Origin: Tetracentron sinense
Taxonomy: Eukaryota > Streptophyta > Magnoliopsida > Trochodendrales > Trochodendraceae
Assembly: GCA_015143295.1 (NCBI GenBank)
Contig: CM026557.1
Coordinates: forward strand, 42,417,965 to 42,481,964
Direction: 5' to 3'
Length of the DNA: 64,000 bases
The translations under genes and the position numbers were made by a program. A model generated the notes under the pieces. That model saw only the letters and a program-made list of their open reading frames with translations, was not told where the DNA came from and did not search any database. Every line of letters starts with the position of its first letter. Position 1 is the stretch's first letter. Positions 1 through 8,675 of this stretch are shown piece by piece.

Positions 1-14
1 TAATAAGTTCTCCC

Positions 15-706
15 TGTGAAGTTTGACTCGAATTGGAAAAAACCAAGGAATGCCAATCAATCGGCCAACTAGGCGTTGATCGATCAACGGCACGGTAATT
101 TCCGGGAATTAGTCCAGTTTGTTTTTTGGAAACCCCTATTCCGAGTGGGGGACTTTCTAATTGTCTAGGTCTCTTGTTTAGGCCTATAAATACGTAGTTA
201 TGGGTCTAAGGTTTGATATGGGATGCTTATGCATTGAGAGAGGGAAATAATAGAAAGGGTTAAAGCATCCTAGGGCTTGGGAAAAGTTTAAGGGAGGATA
301 GATAGGGATTCTCCTTTGGATTTTCATTGAGAAGGTGAGTTGAGTGCTTTTGTACTAGTTCATCAAGGTTGTGTCTAATCCAAATTTCCAACTGTATTTT
401 TAAAATGGCACGACATACTTGAAGCATCATGTGTCTAATCAGAATGTTGATGTCATCATGTCACCATGACATGGTATAGGCACATACCAAGGAGTGTCAT
501 GCCGTGCCATGGAGTGTTGTGCCCAAGTGTCGGCACGGGAAAATTTGGGAAAACTTAAGTGCCTAGGTAACACTACATCAAGGTTTCGTAATCGGATCTT
601 GACTCGTGGACATAGGTAGGTTATTGCCGAACCACGTATCTCTCGTGTTCTCTTGGGTGTGTGTTTGTTCATTCTTTTCCGTCGGTATTCTATTGTTATT
701 TACTCA
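15..706 (+). repeat. Left LTR of the copia-type element
   Basis: It is co-linear with 2443-2929. Both start TGTGAAGTTTG and end near TTATTTAC-CA. The left copy is longer because of a 205-bp insertion at 371-575, and it also lacks about 14 bp found after the shared CAAGGTTTC in the right copy. Divergence is visible throughout, so the insertion is old. Confidence 0.75.
371..575. mobile_element. Nested 205-bp insertion in the left LTR, 10-bp TSD
   Basis: The 10-mer CATCAAGGTT occurs at 361-370 and again at 576-585, directly flanking a segment absent from the right LTR, where a single CTCAAGGTT is found. The insert begins GTGTCTAATC, repeats that 10-mer at 431-440, and contains GTCATG/CATGAC palindromes. 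Terminal inverted repeats are weak. A 10-bp duplication fits a Mutator-type non-autonomous element best, but the superfamily is unproven. Confidence 0.7.
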
Positions 707-710
707 ATCG

Positions 711-729
711 TTGGTATCAAAGCTCCGGG
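711..729 (+). other. Primer binding site of the copia-type element
   Basis: TTGGTATCAAAGCTCCGGG lies five bases inside the left LTR. It differs at one early position from the TGGTATCAGAGC start complementary to plant initiator Met-tRNA, the usual copia primer. Confidence 0.75.
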
Positions 730-742
730 TTAATTATTTTTC

Positions 743-1602
743 ATGATGAAAAATTCAAGGCAATTTTCCCTGGAAAAGTTTGATGGAAAAGGGAGTTTCC
801 TTCTGTGACAAAGGAGGGTAAAGGATATCCTAGTTCAATAGGGTCTCGCAAGAGTGTTGAAGGAGGAATCCGGTAAACCAGAAAAGATTCTTAATGCAGA
901 TTGAGAAGACATTGAGGTGAAGGCAATCAGCACAATACGCCGCTGTCTTGCATATTACGTGATGCATGGCGTTATGGATGAGGAATCGACACCGGAATTA
1001 TGGATGAAGTTGGAAAAGCTCTGCATCGGAAAGAACATTACCAATAGGTTATATCTGAAAAAGCAATTAAATACTTTGAAGATGGTGGAGGGTGTTGATT
1101 CATAGAGCATATGAATGTGTTCAATTAGATCTTGAATCAACTGTAGAAGGTTGATGTTAAGATGGATGAAGAAGATAAGGTCATGAGTCTTCTTACATCA
1201 CTTCCGGAATCATATGAGAACTTGGTGACAACCCTCATATATGGCAAGGAGACATTGTTATTGGAGGAAGTCACGACGGCGCTACTCTCTAACGAGATTA
1301 AGCGGAAACCAATGCATGATGGGAATTATAATTACGCTATGGTTGCTCGGGGAGGAGGAAGGGACTTGGAGAGAGGATTTGGAAAAGGCAGGGGCAGATC
1401 TAAATCCAAGGGAAAAGGCGGAGTCCAGTGCTATCATTTCAAAGAATTAAGGCACTTCAAAAGAGAGTGTCCGCTTCGTGCTGGTGGGAAGAGGGAATCT
1501 TCCAAAGGAGATTCTTCGGCGGCAATAGCAACGGACAATGAGGAATACATTGGAGATACTTTCAGAGTCTCCAAAGGTATGGACAATCCTTCTAGTGAAT
1601 GA
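743..1602 (+). pseudogene. Copia-type gag remnant with degenerate zinc knuckle
   Basis: The reading frame starts after the primer site but is broken by stops near 806, 901 and 1103. The longest intact stretch is 1162-1602. It resembles the UBN2-type gag of copia elements (a SLLTSLPESYENL segment) followed by a basic Gly/Arg-rich tract and a zinc knuckle. The knuckle reads CYHF..L.HF..EC: the second Cys is Phe and the Gly is Leu, so metal binding should be lost. It once packaged element RNA; it is now non-functional. Confidence 0.75.
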
Positions 1603-1900
1603 ATTTTAGATTTGGGGGCTTCGTTTCATATGTGCTCAAATATAGAATTTTTGATACATTCTAAAAGGGGATGGGAAAAGTGTTCTTAGGTGATGGATCT
1701 GAATGTGAAATCATGGGATTTAGAACTGTAAAGATAATAATTTTTGATGGAGCTATTCGGGCTTTGGGAAGGGTAACTTATGTCCCTAAGTTGCGAAGGA
1801 ATTTAATTTCTCTTGGAAAGTTAAGACTCCAAGGGCTGTTGCTACACAGTTGCAGGTGGAGTTATTAAAATTAGGATGCTTAGTTTTGATGAAAGGGAAT
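1603..1900 (+). pseudogene. Copia aspartic protease / pre-integrase remnant
   Basis: Immediately after the gag stop the frame reads ILDLGASFHMCS, matching the copia protease core ILDSGASxHM with the active-site Ser changed to Leu. From 1671 it continues with a VFLGDGS..EIMGFRTV and YVPKLRRNLISLGKL segment typical of the protease C-terminus. Frame changes follow, and no integrase catalytic region can be recognised before the 3' region. Confidence 0.7.
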
Positions 1901-2430
1901 AAGTGTGGTGGTTTGTATCTCCTGGATAGGAATACAGTGGTAGGTGGTTTGTAAGAAATCGAAAACCAAATGTTATGTAGAGGGTAGAAAGCTCACCTAA
2001 AGTCTCTTTCGCAGTCGGAGCAAAATGGGTATTCTGATAGGTTTTCGAAAAGGAGGAGATGGTGATGAGGTGCCTTTGACAGAGAGGGCAGGTCTATGTC
2101 CTCGTCTGGAGTTCTTCTAGAAAGGAGGATGGTGTTCAATCTACACACGGGTTTTGACCGTGTTTTATCGAATCTGATGGATGGCTTTACGGGGTGATTC
2201 GAGGGTGTGTGTAGCTGGTGGGTCTCTTTCGCATATGGTGTAGAGACGAGCAAGGTCAAAAAGGTTTGTTTGCGGTATTTGCAAACGAGGTTACAAAATT
2301 TTACGAGAAGTTTTGGTTCAAGGTGGAGATGCTTCCCGGATGTGGGTGATGTGGTGTTCTATCTTGAAGGTTTGTTTGGTGATAAGAAAATCGACTCTCT
2401 TGGTTGTGGTGTTGTCGCGAAATTCTCGCC
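1901..2430 (+). other. Non-coding 3' internal region of the copia-type element
   Basis: No domain can be read. The stretch is G-rich on the plus strand and has two AAGGTGGAGA motifs, the second being the likely polypurine tract. This is where pol would be expected, so most of it appears to have been deleted before or after insertion. Confidence 0.5.
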
Positions 2431-2442
2431 AAGGTGGAGATT
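2431..2442 (+). other. Polypurine tract of the copia-type element
   Basis: AAGGTGGAGATT lies directly upstream of the right LTR start TGTGAAG, the expected position for the plus-strand primer. Confidence 0.55.
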
Positions 2443-2929
2443 TGTGAAGTTTGGCTCGAATTAAACAAAACCAAGGAGCGCCGATTGATCGGCCAGCTAG
2501 GCGTCGAGCGATTCGCGGCGCGGTAATTTCTGGGAATTAATCTGGTTTATTAATTGGAAACCCCTATTCCAATTAGGGGGCTTTCTAATTGTCTAGGTCT
2601 CTTGTTTAGGTCTATAATTATGAAGTTATGGGTCTAGGTTTTGACATGGGATGTTTATGTATTGAGAGAGGGAGATAATAGAAAGAGTTAAAGCATACTA
2701 GGGCTTGGAAAAGTTTAAGGGAGGATAGATAGGGATTCTCCTTTGGGTTTTCATTGAGAAGATGAGTTGAGTGTTTTTGTACTGGTTCCTCAAGGTTTCT
2801 TTGAATAAAGGAGTAATCGGATCTTGACCCACGGACGTAGGTAGGTTATTGCCGAACCACGTATATCTCTCATGTTCTCTTGGGTGTGTGTTTGTTCATT
2901 CTTTTCAGTATTCTACTGTTATTTACCCA
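2443..2929 (+). repeat. Right LTR of the copia-type element
   Basis: About 487 bp, colinear with the left LTR apart from the nested insert and a small gap. It ends at TTACCCA and is followed directly by the trnM-like segment. Confidence 0.75.
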
Positions 2930-2933
2930 GCAC

Positions 2934-3006
2934 TACCTACTGTTGAATTTGAACCAATGACTCCCACAGTACGGAAGCAATACTCTAACCATTGGGTTAA
3001 GAAGAT
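2934..3006 (-). pseudogene. Plastid trnM(CAU)-like pseudogene
   Basis: Read on the minus strand this 73-base segment has a tRNA layout: a D-arm AACCCAATGGTTAGAGTA, an anticodon arm TTGCTTCCGTACTG, a GGGAGTC variable region, a T-arm TTGGTTCAAATTCAA and a CAGTAGGTA 3' arm. It closely follows the plastid elongator trnM as I remember it. The anticodon position reads CGT instead of CAT, and one acceptor arm is mismatched, so it is a pseudogene, probably plastid-derived DNA in the nucleus. A tRNA-derived SINE head is the alternative. Confidence 0.6.
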
Positions 3007-4042
3007 CGTTTATCATCTCAAAGAGAAACCGAAGGAACCCATTTATAACATAATCCTTATTCTTCAGCACCAACCTCTTTGTTCAATGTCAAAAGCTTAT
3101 CACCGTCAACTTATTTGTACCCCAACATAGAAGGCATAACAGTCTCTCTCTTTCCCTCCTGCGGAGTAAGTCTTCTCTGCTCTCATTGCAGTTCTCACCA
3201 ATAGGTTCCTCTTAGGTTTACATAGTAATCATAATGGTCTTATATGCCAAACAATATATTAACTGAATAATCGTAAATAAAACTCTACTGAAGGAAAATT
3301 CCATATGGTATGACAATTATAACTCCATTAAAAAAAAAACCCACCCTTCCCATCCACACGCACAAAACATAACTTCTTAAGGGCACCATCCATAAAAATT
3401 AAATACTGGTGTCTCATTTCCGATTTTTATTTGCATTACTATAATAGGATTTTTGGCTTCATTTTTTTAAGCTTCTCATTACCCGCAGTACTCCCACTGC
3501 CGTTAGCACCTTTTTCAGTACTCCTTGAGCTAATCCCTCATTGTTTTCGTGCATTAAGCTTGGGAATTCTTTATTTGCAAATTCGAAAACTCCAAGGGAT
3601 ATTCTATAAAAACTAAAAGGCTACCTTCATATGGTCGCTTGCACCATAGATGGCACAATCAACACTGTTTGAACCAATTCAGACTAATCAACTAAGAAAT
3701 GTATCGTTTACAAAAGCATGGCTGAAACACTGTCGAATGATACCTAAGACATAGGAATGGCAAGTTATTCAATAAGACATAGGAATGGCAAGTTATTCAA
3801 TACAGAAGCTCGCGAGTCCCAAACCAACGAATGCTGCCTCTAACTAAATTGATTTTCAGAACAGTGCTTTTTTTTATACCAGAATAGAACCCTAGTTATG
3901 AGATTCCAAACGAAATCAACCAAAATGGATTGATATGACCAAATTTGACACGAACAGACAGTCTCTTCATATCAAAACGAAATTAATTGAATGATGCATA
4001 GGATCGAAGAGACTTGAAGAAACAAATCGAATATAACCTCAC
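3007..4042. other. Intergenic or intronic stretch left of the FRA10AC1-like exons
   Basis: No coding exon is recognisable on either strand, though it is probably intron 2 of the FRA10AC1-like gene. It contains a 28-bp tandem duplication (3746-3801) and otherwise low-complexity, AT-rich sequence. Confidence 0.4.
3746..3801. repeat. 28-bp tandem duplication
   Basis: AAGACATAGGAATGGCAAG followed by TTATTCAAT is present twice in direct succession with no visible mismatch. It is probably a recent slippage event. Confidence 0.8.
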
Positions 4043-4240
4043 CGTAATCTTTAAGAAATTTCTTGTGACGATCAAAAGCGTTGAGCCCTCGAATGTGAGC
4101 TTGATACTGTCTGCAGACATCAAATTAGGTTAGTAGCATTAAAGAAAATAATATTTTCAGAGATCGAAATGGGTAGAAAAATACTGTTTTCTCTCTTCCT
4201 TTTCGAAGATCGCCGATTTGATAGACCCAAACGACACCAT
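4043..4240 (-). CDS. FRA10AC1-like nuclear protein, first two coding exons (partial)
   Basis: Minus strand. Exon 1 is 4240-4185 and exon 2 is 4110-4043. Exon 1 starts at ATG 4240 and encodes MVSFGSIKSAIFEKEERK, with donor CA|GTATTT. Exon 2 follows acceptor CTGCAG| and encodes YQAHIRGLNAFDRHKKFLKD, with donor G|GTGAGG; the split codons join in frame. The AFDRHKKFLKDY block matches the N-terminal part of the FRA10AC1 family, small conserved nuclear proteins linked to pre-mRNA splicing. Later exons are not found in 3007-4042 and must lie left of the copia element or outside the window. The 5' leader (4241 onwards) has the AAACTAGGGTTT motif common in plant housekeeping promoters. Family assignment is from memory of the conserved block. 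Confidence 0.72.
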
Positions 4241-4419
4241 TATTTCGTTTCTAAGACGAAACCCTAGTTTTCGCTTTTTTACAGAGAAATTGAGGAGGAG
4301 GAGCCGTTAGCATTAAAGTTCAATGTTTTTCATGGAGCTTCAGTTTAAGTCGTGATTTGAGATAAACTCGAAGCGATAAAAATAATTTAAGAGAAAAGAA
4401 AAAAAATAATGATTTCATA

Positions 4420-4720
4420 ACGAGACCGGCCGTCGGACAGGCTGGGTAACGGTTTCCGGTTCGACCGATCCGGTCGTGTTCTTTTATTATGAAATAATAT
4501 TTTCTTTTTCTTTTTTCGCCGGTTCTTCTATTTTAACCGGTTTTGTTACCGGTTCTCTGGTTGAACAGATCGGTTCTTCTTCTAATTCTCGGTTTCCAGG
4601 CAGGTTTTGGAAAAGGGTCCGGTTTTTGTGTTTTTGGGGATTGGTTGGTTGGTCGGTTCTTAATTTTACCCGTTCAATCGGCCGTGCCTAGTCCGGTTTT
4701 CAAAAACTAAACTCTAAACT
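4420..4720. repeat. Dispersed GC-rich repeat (ACCGGCCGTCG family)
   Basis: A segment rich in CCGGTT/AACCGG words. Its first 90 bases resemble 20760-20850 (both have ACCGGCCGTCG, a GGTTCGACC or GGTTTGACC block and then TCTTTTATTAT). The two copies show it is dispersed; the class is unknown. An ORF at 4476-4691 crosses it but shows no recognisable domain. Confidence 0.55.
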
Positions 4721-4819
4721 GTTTTGGCAAGTCTATAAAATCAGAGCTTATTTGACTTATTTTAAAACAAAAATAATAGTTAAATTTGAAATAAAATAGC
4801 TTGGTTAACAATTTACACA

Positions 4820-4993
4820 CCAGGGCTTTGGCCCAATGGTTGTGTATCCCCTGCTTTAGGGGGGAGGTCCGGGGTTCAACTCCCGCGAGGGTGAGAGTCG
4901 TTTATACTCTCCACCCGCCCACTAATTCGAACAGATACTAACACCTAACCCGGCGTTGCGGCCTAAACGTATATCTCCATACCAAAAAAAAAA
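4820..4993 (+). mobile_element. tRNA-derived SINE
   Basis: It has an A-box-like TGGCCCAATGG (about 4829) and a B-box-like GGTTCAACTCC (about 4873), followed by a tRNA-unrelated body and an A-rich tail (ACC plus 11 A) near 4981-4993. A clean target duplication is not evident. Confidence 0.6.
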
Positions 4994-5029
4994 CAACAAT
5001 AATTTGAAGAAATCGAATTTGGTCTGTAC

Positions 5030-5220
5030 ATCGCCAGACCAAAATTGTACGACCCAATCACATAGTCGCCCCTTAACTGCCATTTTAACCATGGTTACAA
5101 AATTTTAACTATGAAGTTACTTATTTAAAACAAAATTACATAGTTGAACTCTAAGAATTAATTAGTGAATTTTAACCAGAGTTAAGAGATGTTAAAAGGA
5201 ACACATGTTGACTTATGGGA
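5030..5220. repeat. Copy of the GGTTAAG core MITE family
   Basis: It contains TTTTAACCATGGTTA near the left and TTTTAACCAGAGTTAAG followed by GTTAAAAGGAACACATGTTG at the right, in inverted relation. This is the layout of a dispersed family seen at many places in the window. Confidence 0.55.
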
Positions 5221-5368
5221 CGACGGCTAGACAAAATCTCATTCCCTATTTGAAAGAATTGTTTTTCGTAGACATTATATATTTTTCTTCTATTTAGGAA
5301 ATAAATAAATTATTTTTGAAACAGAGCTTATTTTACTAAAGCATGCAAATATTTTATCGTTATTTATA

Positions 5369-5641
5369 CTAGCGGGTGGCACGTGTGATGCACGTGAGAG
5401 CGAGGGGAAAGAGTTAACCACAATTAATAGGAGTTAAAAGGGATACATGTTAACCCGCGAGTGTGATTAAACTCTCCCTAAGTTCAATCGCGATTGACTG
5501 TGATTCTATTATTTAAATAGATAGATGAGCAAGGATAGTTTGGGAATTAAGGTAAAACATTAAATCTGTTTTATCTAAACATAGTTTAGGAATTTCGGAA
5601 AATTTAGGCTACACCTGCTTCTCGTATTATAATAGTGAAGA
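5369..5641 (-). mobile_element. Non-autonomous Helitron, 273 bp
   Basis: On the minus strand it begins TCTTCACTATTATAATACG at 5641, preceded by A, and ends in CTAG at 5369, followed by T, so it sits in an A|T target as Helitrons do. About nine bases before the CTAG end is a hairpin-forming CACGTGCATCACACGTG (one stem mismatch). No Rep/Hel coding is present. The same 3' end is found at 21339-21342. Confidence 0.78.
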
Positions 5642-6374
5642 TAATTTTATTTGGATAAATTTTTCTATCATATTTTTATTATTTCCTAGTACACGTACCT
5701 TTATTTCTCGCTTGGGTTTTCATGTTAGTTGTCATTTTTCTAAAAGATAAGAATGCCCTCAACTAAGTTTTTATTTACATGTATCACCAATTGGGCTATT
5801 AAAAATCTTATTTTTAATTGACAAATTTAATATATTAAAAGACATAAGAAAATAATAAGATCGATAAAACAACTAGTATTATATTAGCTCTTATTATATC
5901 AGATATAAGATTTGCAAAAGGCCTCAAGAGAAAATGCTCATAGGTCTTATTAAGCCTCTCGTGGCGTTGCTACGAGTAAGTGAGTGAGAAAATGCTGTAG
6001 TTCACGAGAAATTGTTATACACAAATGTTTTCCATTCATACTTCTTAGAAAAAAAATGCAAAATTTTATGAATAATATAGTAAGAAAATTAGCCGTTTTT
6101 ACTGAAATTGGTCAAAGAAGAAGGTTAAGGAATACACGTTAAAATTACAGTTACATACACCCAACAACTACAAATGCATGAGCATAGATGCTCTGTTAAA
6201 ATTCTTTACACATTCCATTCCTCACAACAACTTGCAGTTTGTACACCCATGTCTTGTAAAAAAGGTGACATGCCTGTCCCCAACGGGCAGGGACCAAACT
6301 GTTACGCCATTTGCCGGATTCCGGCTGATATTAGGCTGGTGACCCCACGAATTTCTTCATTCTTCTCTCGGGTT
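5642..6374. other. AT-rich intergenic DNA downstream of the SD3-1-like gene
   Basis: No gene is recognised. It should include the 3' UTR of the minus-strand receptor gene immediately left of 6375. A SINE-like or MITE-like fragment may lie around 5930-5990, but the evidence is weak. Confidence 0.4.
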
Positions 6375-8675
6375 CTATGGTTCCGGGTCCGATTCTGATT
6401 CTGACAGCTCTTCTTCATCTGCTGGCCTCCGGCAAACATAAGGAGGAGGTGGGGAATCAACTGTCAATGTGCCTTCCAATACATTCACCACCTCCCCCAT
6501 TGAAGGCAGTAGCCGATCATCAACCTGCACACACCAAAACGCAATTCTCAATGCACGGTCAAGCTCTTTTGCATCCACCCCACCTTCAATTCTTCCATCC
6601 ACAATACTCTCGGCTCGACCCTCTGCCCATTCCTTGTAAGCCCATTCACAAACATTGTCAACTCCCCGACGCCCGCTCACCAAAATCACTACCATCTCTC
6701 CAAAACTAGCTACATCCCCCGCCGCAGCCCCGCCACTGCAACTTGCCCCATTGCAAACTCTCCCTAACCCAAATTCTGTCACCTTAGCCTCCAAATCTTC
6801 ATCCAAAACCACATTTTTACATTTCAAATTTCCATGGTTTACAAACTCCCTACATCCTGCGTGCAAGTAGGCAATGGCCCTTGCTACATCTAGACAAATT
6901 TGCATTCTCTTTCTCCATGGCAGCCTCTTGCTGAGCTTATCTTCCTCTATCCATCTATCCACCGATCCGTTCTTAGCAAACTCGTATACCAAAAACCTGT
7001 GGCCTGACTCACAGCAGTAGCCCTCCAGCTTCACCAGGTTCTTGTGGTGAATACTGCCTATAACTGAAACTGCACGTTTGAACAGCTTTTCTCCTATGGT
7101 CATCTTCAGGTCTTTGACTGCAACTGATCTGTTGTGTGGAAGCACGCCTTTAAACATCTTTGGCCCAATCCGGTGCTTGAAGTTTTGGGTTAGATCCTTG
7201 ATTTCAGAGTAGGATAACATGATCAAGCCTCTCGAATTGGGGTCCATGTTAGCTAGAGTGGTGGTTTTCCTGATGGACCTTCTTATTTTGAAGAGGCATA
7301 AACCAATTCCAATCTGAATTATGACAAAGGCCACAACTGTGCCAGAGGCTGCCCCAATTAGACAACGAATGCAGAATCTGCGTGACCCTTTGAGCTCAGA
7401 AGGCGTCTGGGAAGATGGAGGGAAAAAATTGGGCAACACAGCCACCGGGTCTAAACACATCTTGACGAATGATATGGACAGTACGGAAGGATGCGCATAA
7501 CCAGTGATGTACTGGGTCTGCTTCTTTCGACATTGTGCAGTACCATCATTTGTTACAGTAACGGCCGTGCAGAGTGGGTCCTGTAGGCAAGAGTTCCTAC
7601 ATTGCTGTAAACTAGTGTGGGTGATTGAATCATTTAGTGGGTAGATCCCATACAGGAACGTGTGCTCAAACCTGATCATGGTGGTACCAGAATCACACTT
7701 CTTTTTGTATGGAGTCAAACATTTCATATTTGAATCAGTGGTCGATCCATATGGGCATTTGCATACAGGGGACCCTTTTGAATTGAAGATGCAGATGCCA
7801 CAGAGGCCACATGTAGCAAAGACATTGCATTGGTTCCCAACAGCTTGCCACACTGATCTCCATGATCTGGATGCTTCTACCCATGAGTACATCCGGAGAT
7901 TTCCATCAACATCTAGCCTGAGAAACCGGGATTTCACGGAGGAATCGTTGTGATCTTCTCCAAACACAGACCACACTGGTTTCAATCTTTGGTCGAGAAG
8001 TTGCAGGGCTCCCTCAGACGTGAGGATTGCTCCGAAAATTGAATGAGAAGAACTTCCACTTGTCCAGTAGTGGACATTGCTTTCCCAACTCAATTTCATC
8101 TTACCTGAAACATCCAAGGAAAGACTGTAGTAACTTGACACTGAATTTCTGCTGGCGGCTCGGAGTGTTTGGTAAACATATAGATTCTGGGCAGGAAGAA
8201 GTGTGTCGGATGGAGTCTGGAAGCTTTGCCAAACAATATCTTGATCTCTGTCCATAAGAACAAGATTCCCATTGTCATGAAGAACAGCTGAAGCAACAGA
8301 GTAATGGCTTGTGTTGCTGGTCCAAGCGGCAACTCCCTTTGCAGAATCAAATAGAACCAGATCTCCAGCATGGGTAAGCTCGACATACGAATTGTTACCA
8401 ACAGAAACATCAGCACCTGCAACCCACACCGCTTTTTGCTTGCCAACAGGAATTAAGTTTGAATTGAAATGGATCCCCACACTATACTGGTTAGGCTGAT
8501 CAAAGCGGTTGAAGAACCCAAACGCGAAATCCCCATTAGATGAGACCCAAGATTCATTTCCTGCTACAGAGAGCTTAGCCCCAAGGGGAATTTGCGAAAC
8601 AACAACTGATAAAAACCCAAGAGTGATAAAGGAAAAGAGGGGTGAATTATGGGATAACATCTTCTGTTCAAGCAT
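6375..8675 (-). CDS. G-type lectin S-receptor-like protein, SD3-1 type, pseudokinase
   Basis: Single-exon plasma-membrane receptor-like protein. An upstream in-frame start at 8726 would be GTG; the first ATG is at 8675 (context GAGATGC), giving 766 residues, with another ATG at 8660. Order (numbered from the 8726 frame): signal peptide about 23-45; mannose-binding lectin domain about 50-190 (ends near DNGNLVLMD and the IVWQSFQTPSDTLLP motif); Cys-rich EGF-like region 300-337; PAN/apple domain about 344-425; transmembrane helix 453-479; kinase-like domain 510-755. The beta3 Lys (AVKDL, 538) is kept, but the Gly loop is lost, HRD reads HGN, DFG reads EFG, and the activation loop with APE is missing. 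It therefore likely signals as a pseudokinase. Lectin/PAN order and a degenerate kinase fit the SD3-1 subfamily. Confidence 0.9.
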   Translation of the reverse strand: MLEQKMLSHNSPLFSFITLGFLSVVVSQIPLGAKLSVAGNESWVSSNGDFAFGFFNRFDQPNQYSVGIHFNSNLIPVGKQKAVWVAGADVSVGNNSYVELTHAGDLVLFDSAKGVAAWTSNTSHYSVASAVLHDNGNLVLMDRDQDIVWQSFQTPSDTLLPAQNLYVYQTLRAASRNSVSSYYSLSLDVSGKMKLSWESNVHYWTSGSSSHSIFGAILTSEGALQLLDQRLKPVWSVFGEDHNDSSVKSRFLRLDVDGNLRMYSWVEASRSWRSVWQAVGNQCNVFATCGLCGICIFNSKGSPVCKCPYGSTTDSNMKCLTPYKKKCDSGTTMIRFEHTFLYGIYPLNDSITHTSLQQCRNSCLQDPLCTAVTVTNDGTAQCRKKQTQYITGYAHPSVLSISFVKMCLDPVAVLPNFFPPSSQTPSELKGSRRFCIRCLIGAASGTVVAFVIIQIGIGLCLFKIRRSIRKTTTLANMDPNSRGLIMLSYSEIKDLTQNFKHRIGPKMFKGVLPHNRSVAVKDLKMTIGEKLFKRAVSVIGSIHHKNLVKLEGYCCESGHRFLVYEFAKNGSVDRWIEEDKLSKRLPWRKRMQICLDVARAIAYLHAGCREFVNHGNLKCKNVVLDEDLEAKVTEFGLGRVCNGASCSGGAAAGDVASFGEMVVILVSGRRGVDNVCEWAYKEWAEGRAESIVDGRIEGGVDAKELDRALRIAFWCVQVDDRLLPSMGEVVNVLEGTLTVDSPPPPYVCRRPADEEELSESESDPEP

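Larger units (their letters stand above)
15..2929 (+). mobile_element. Ty1/copia-type LTR retrotransposon, internally deleted
   Basis: Two long direct repeats (15-706 and 2443-2929) bracket an initiator-Met-tRNA-type primer site, a broken gag, a protease remnant and a purine-rich tract before the right repeat. No integrase, reverse transcriptase or RNase H can be read between 1870 and 2440, so most of pol has been lost. The flanks (ctccc on the left, gcact on the right) show no target duplication, which suggests decay or recombination. The left LTR carries a separate nested insertion. The element lies between the window edge and the FRA10AC1-like exons and may sit in that gene's intron. Confidence 0.8.

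Noticed and set aside
2934..3006. Functional tRNA gene
   Set aside because: Anticodon and acceptor-stem changes break the cloverleaf; it is a plastid-type relic.
8096..8446. 116-codon ORF inside the SD3-1-like gene
   Set aside because: Same strand but another frame of the real CDS; no domain. The other ORFs overlapping 6375-8675 are likewise shadows.
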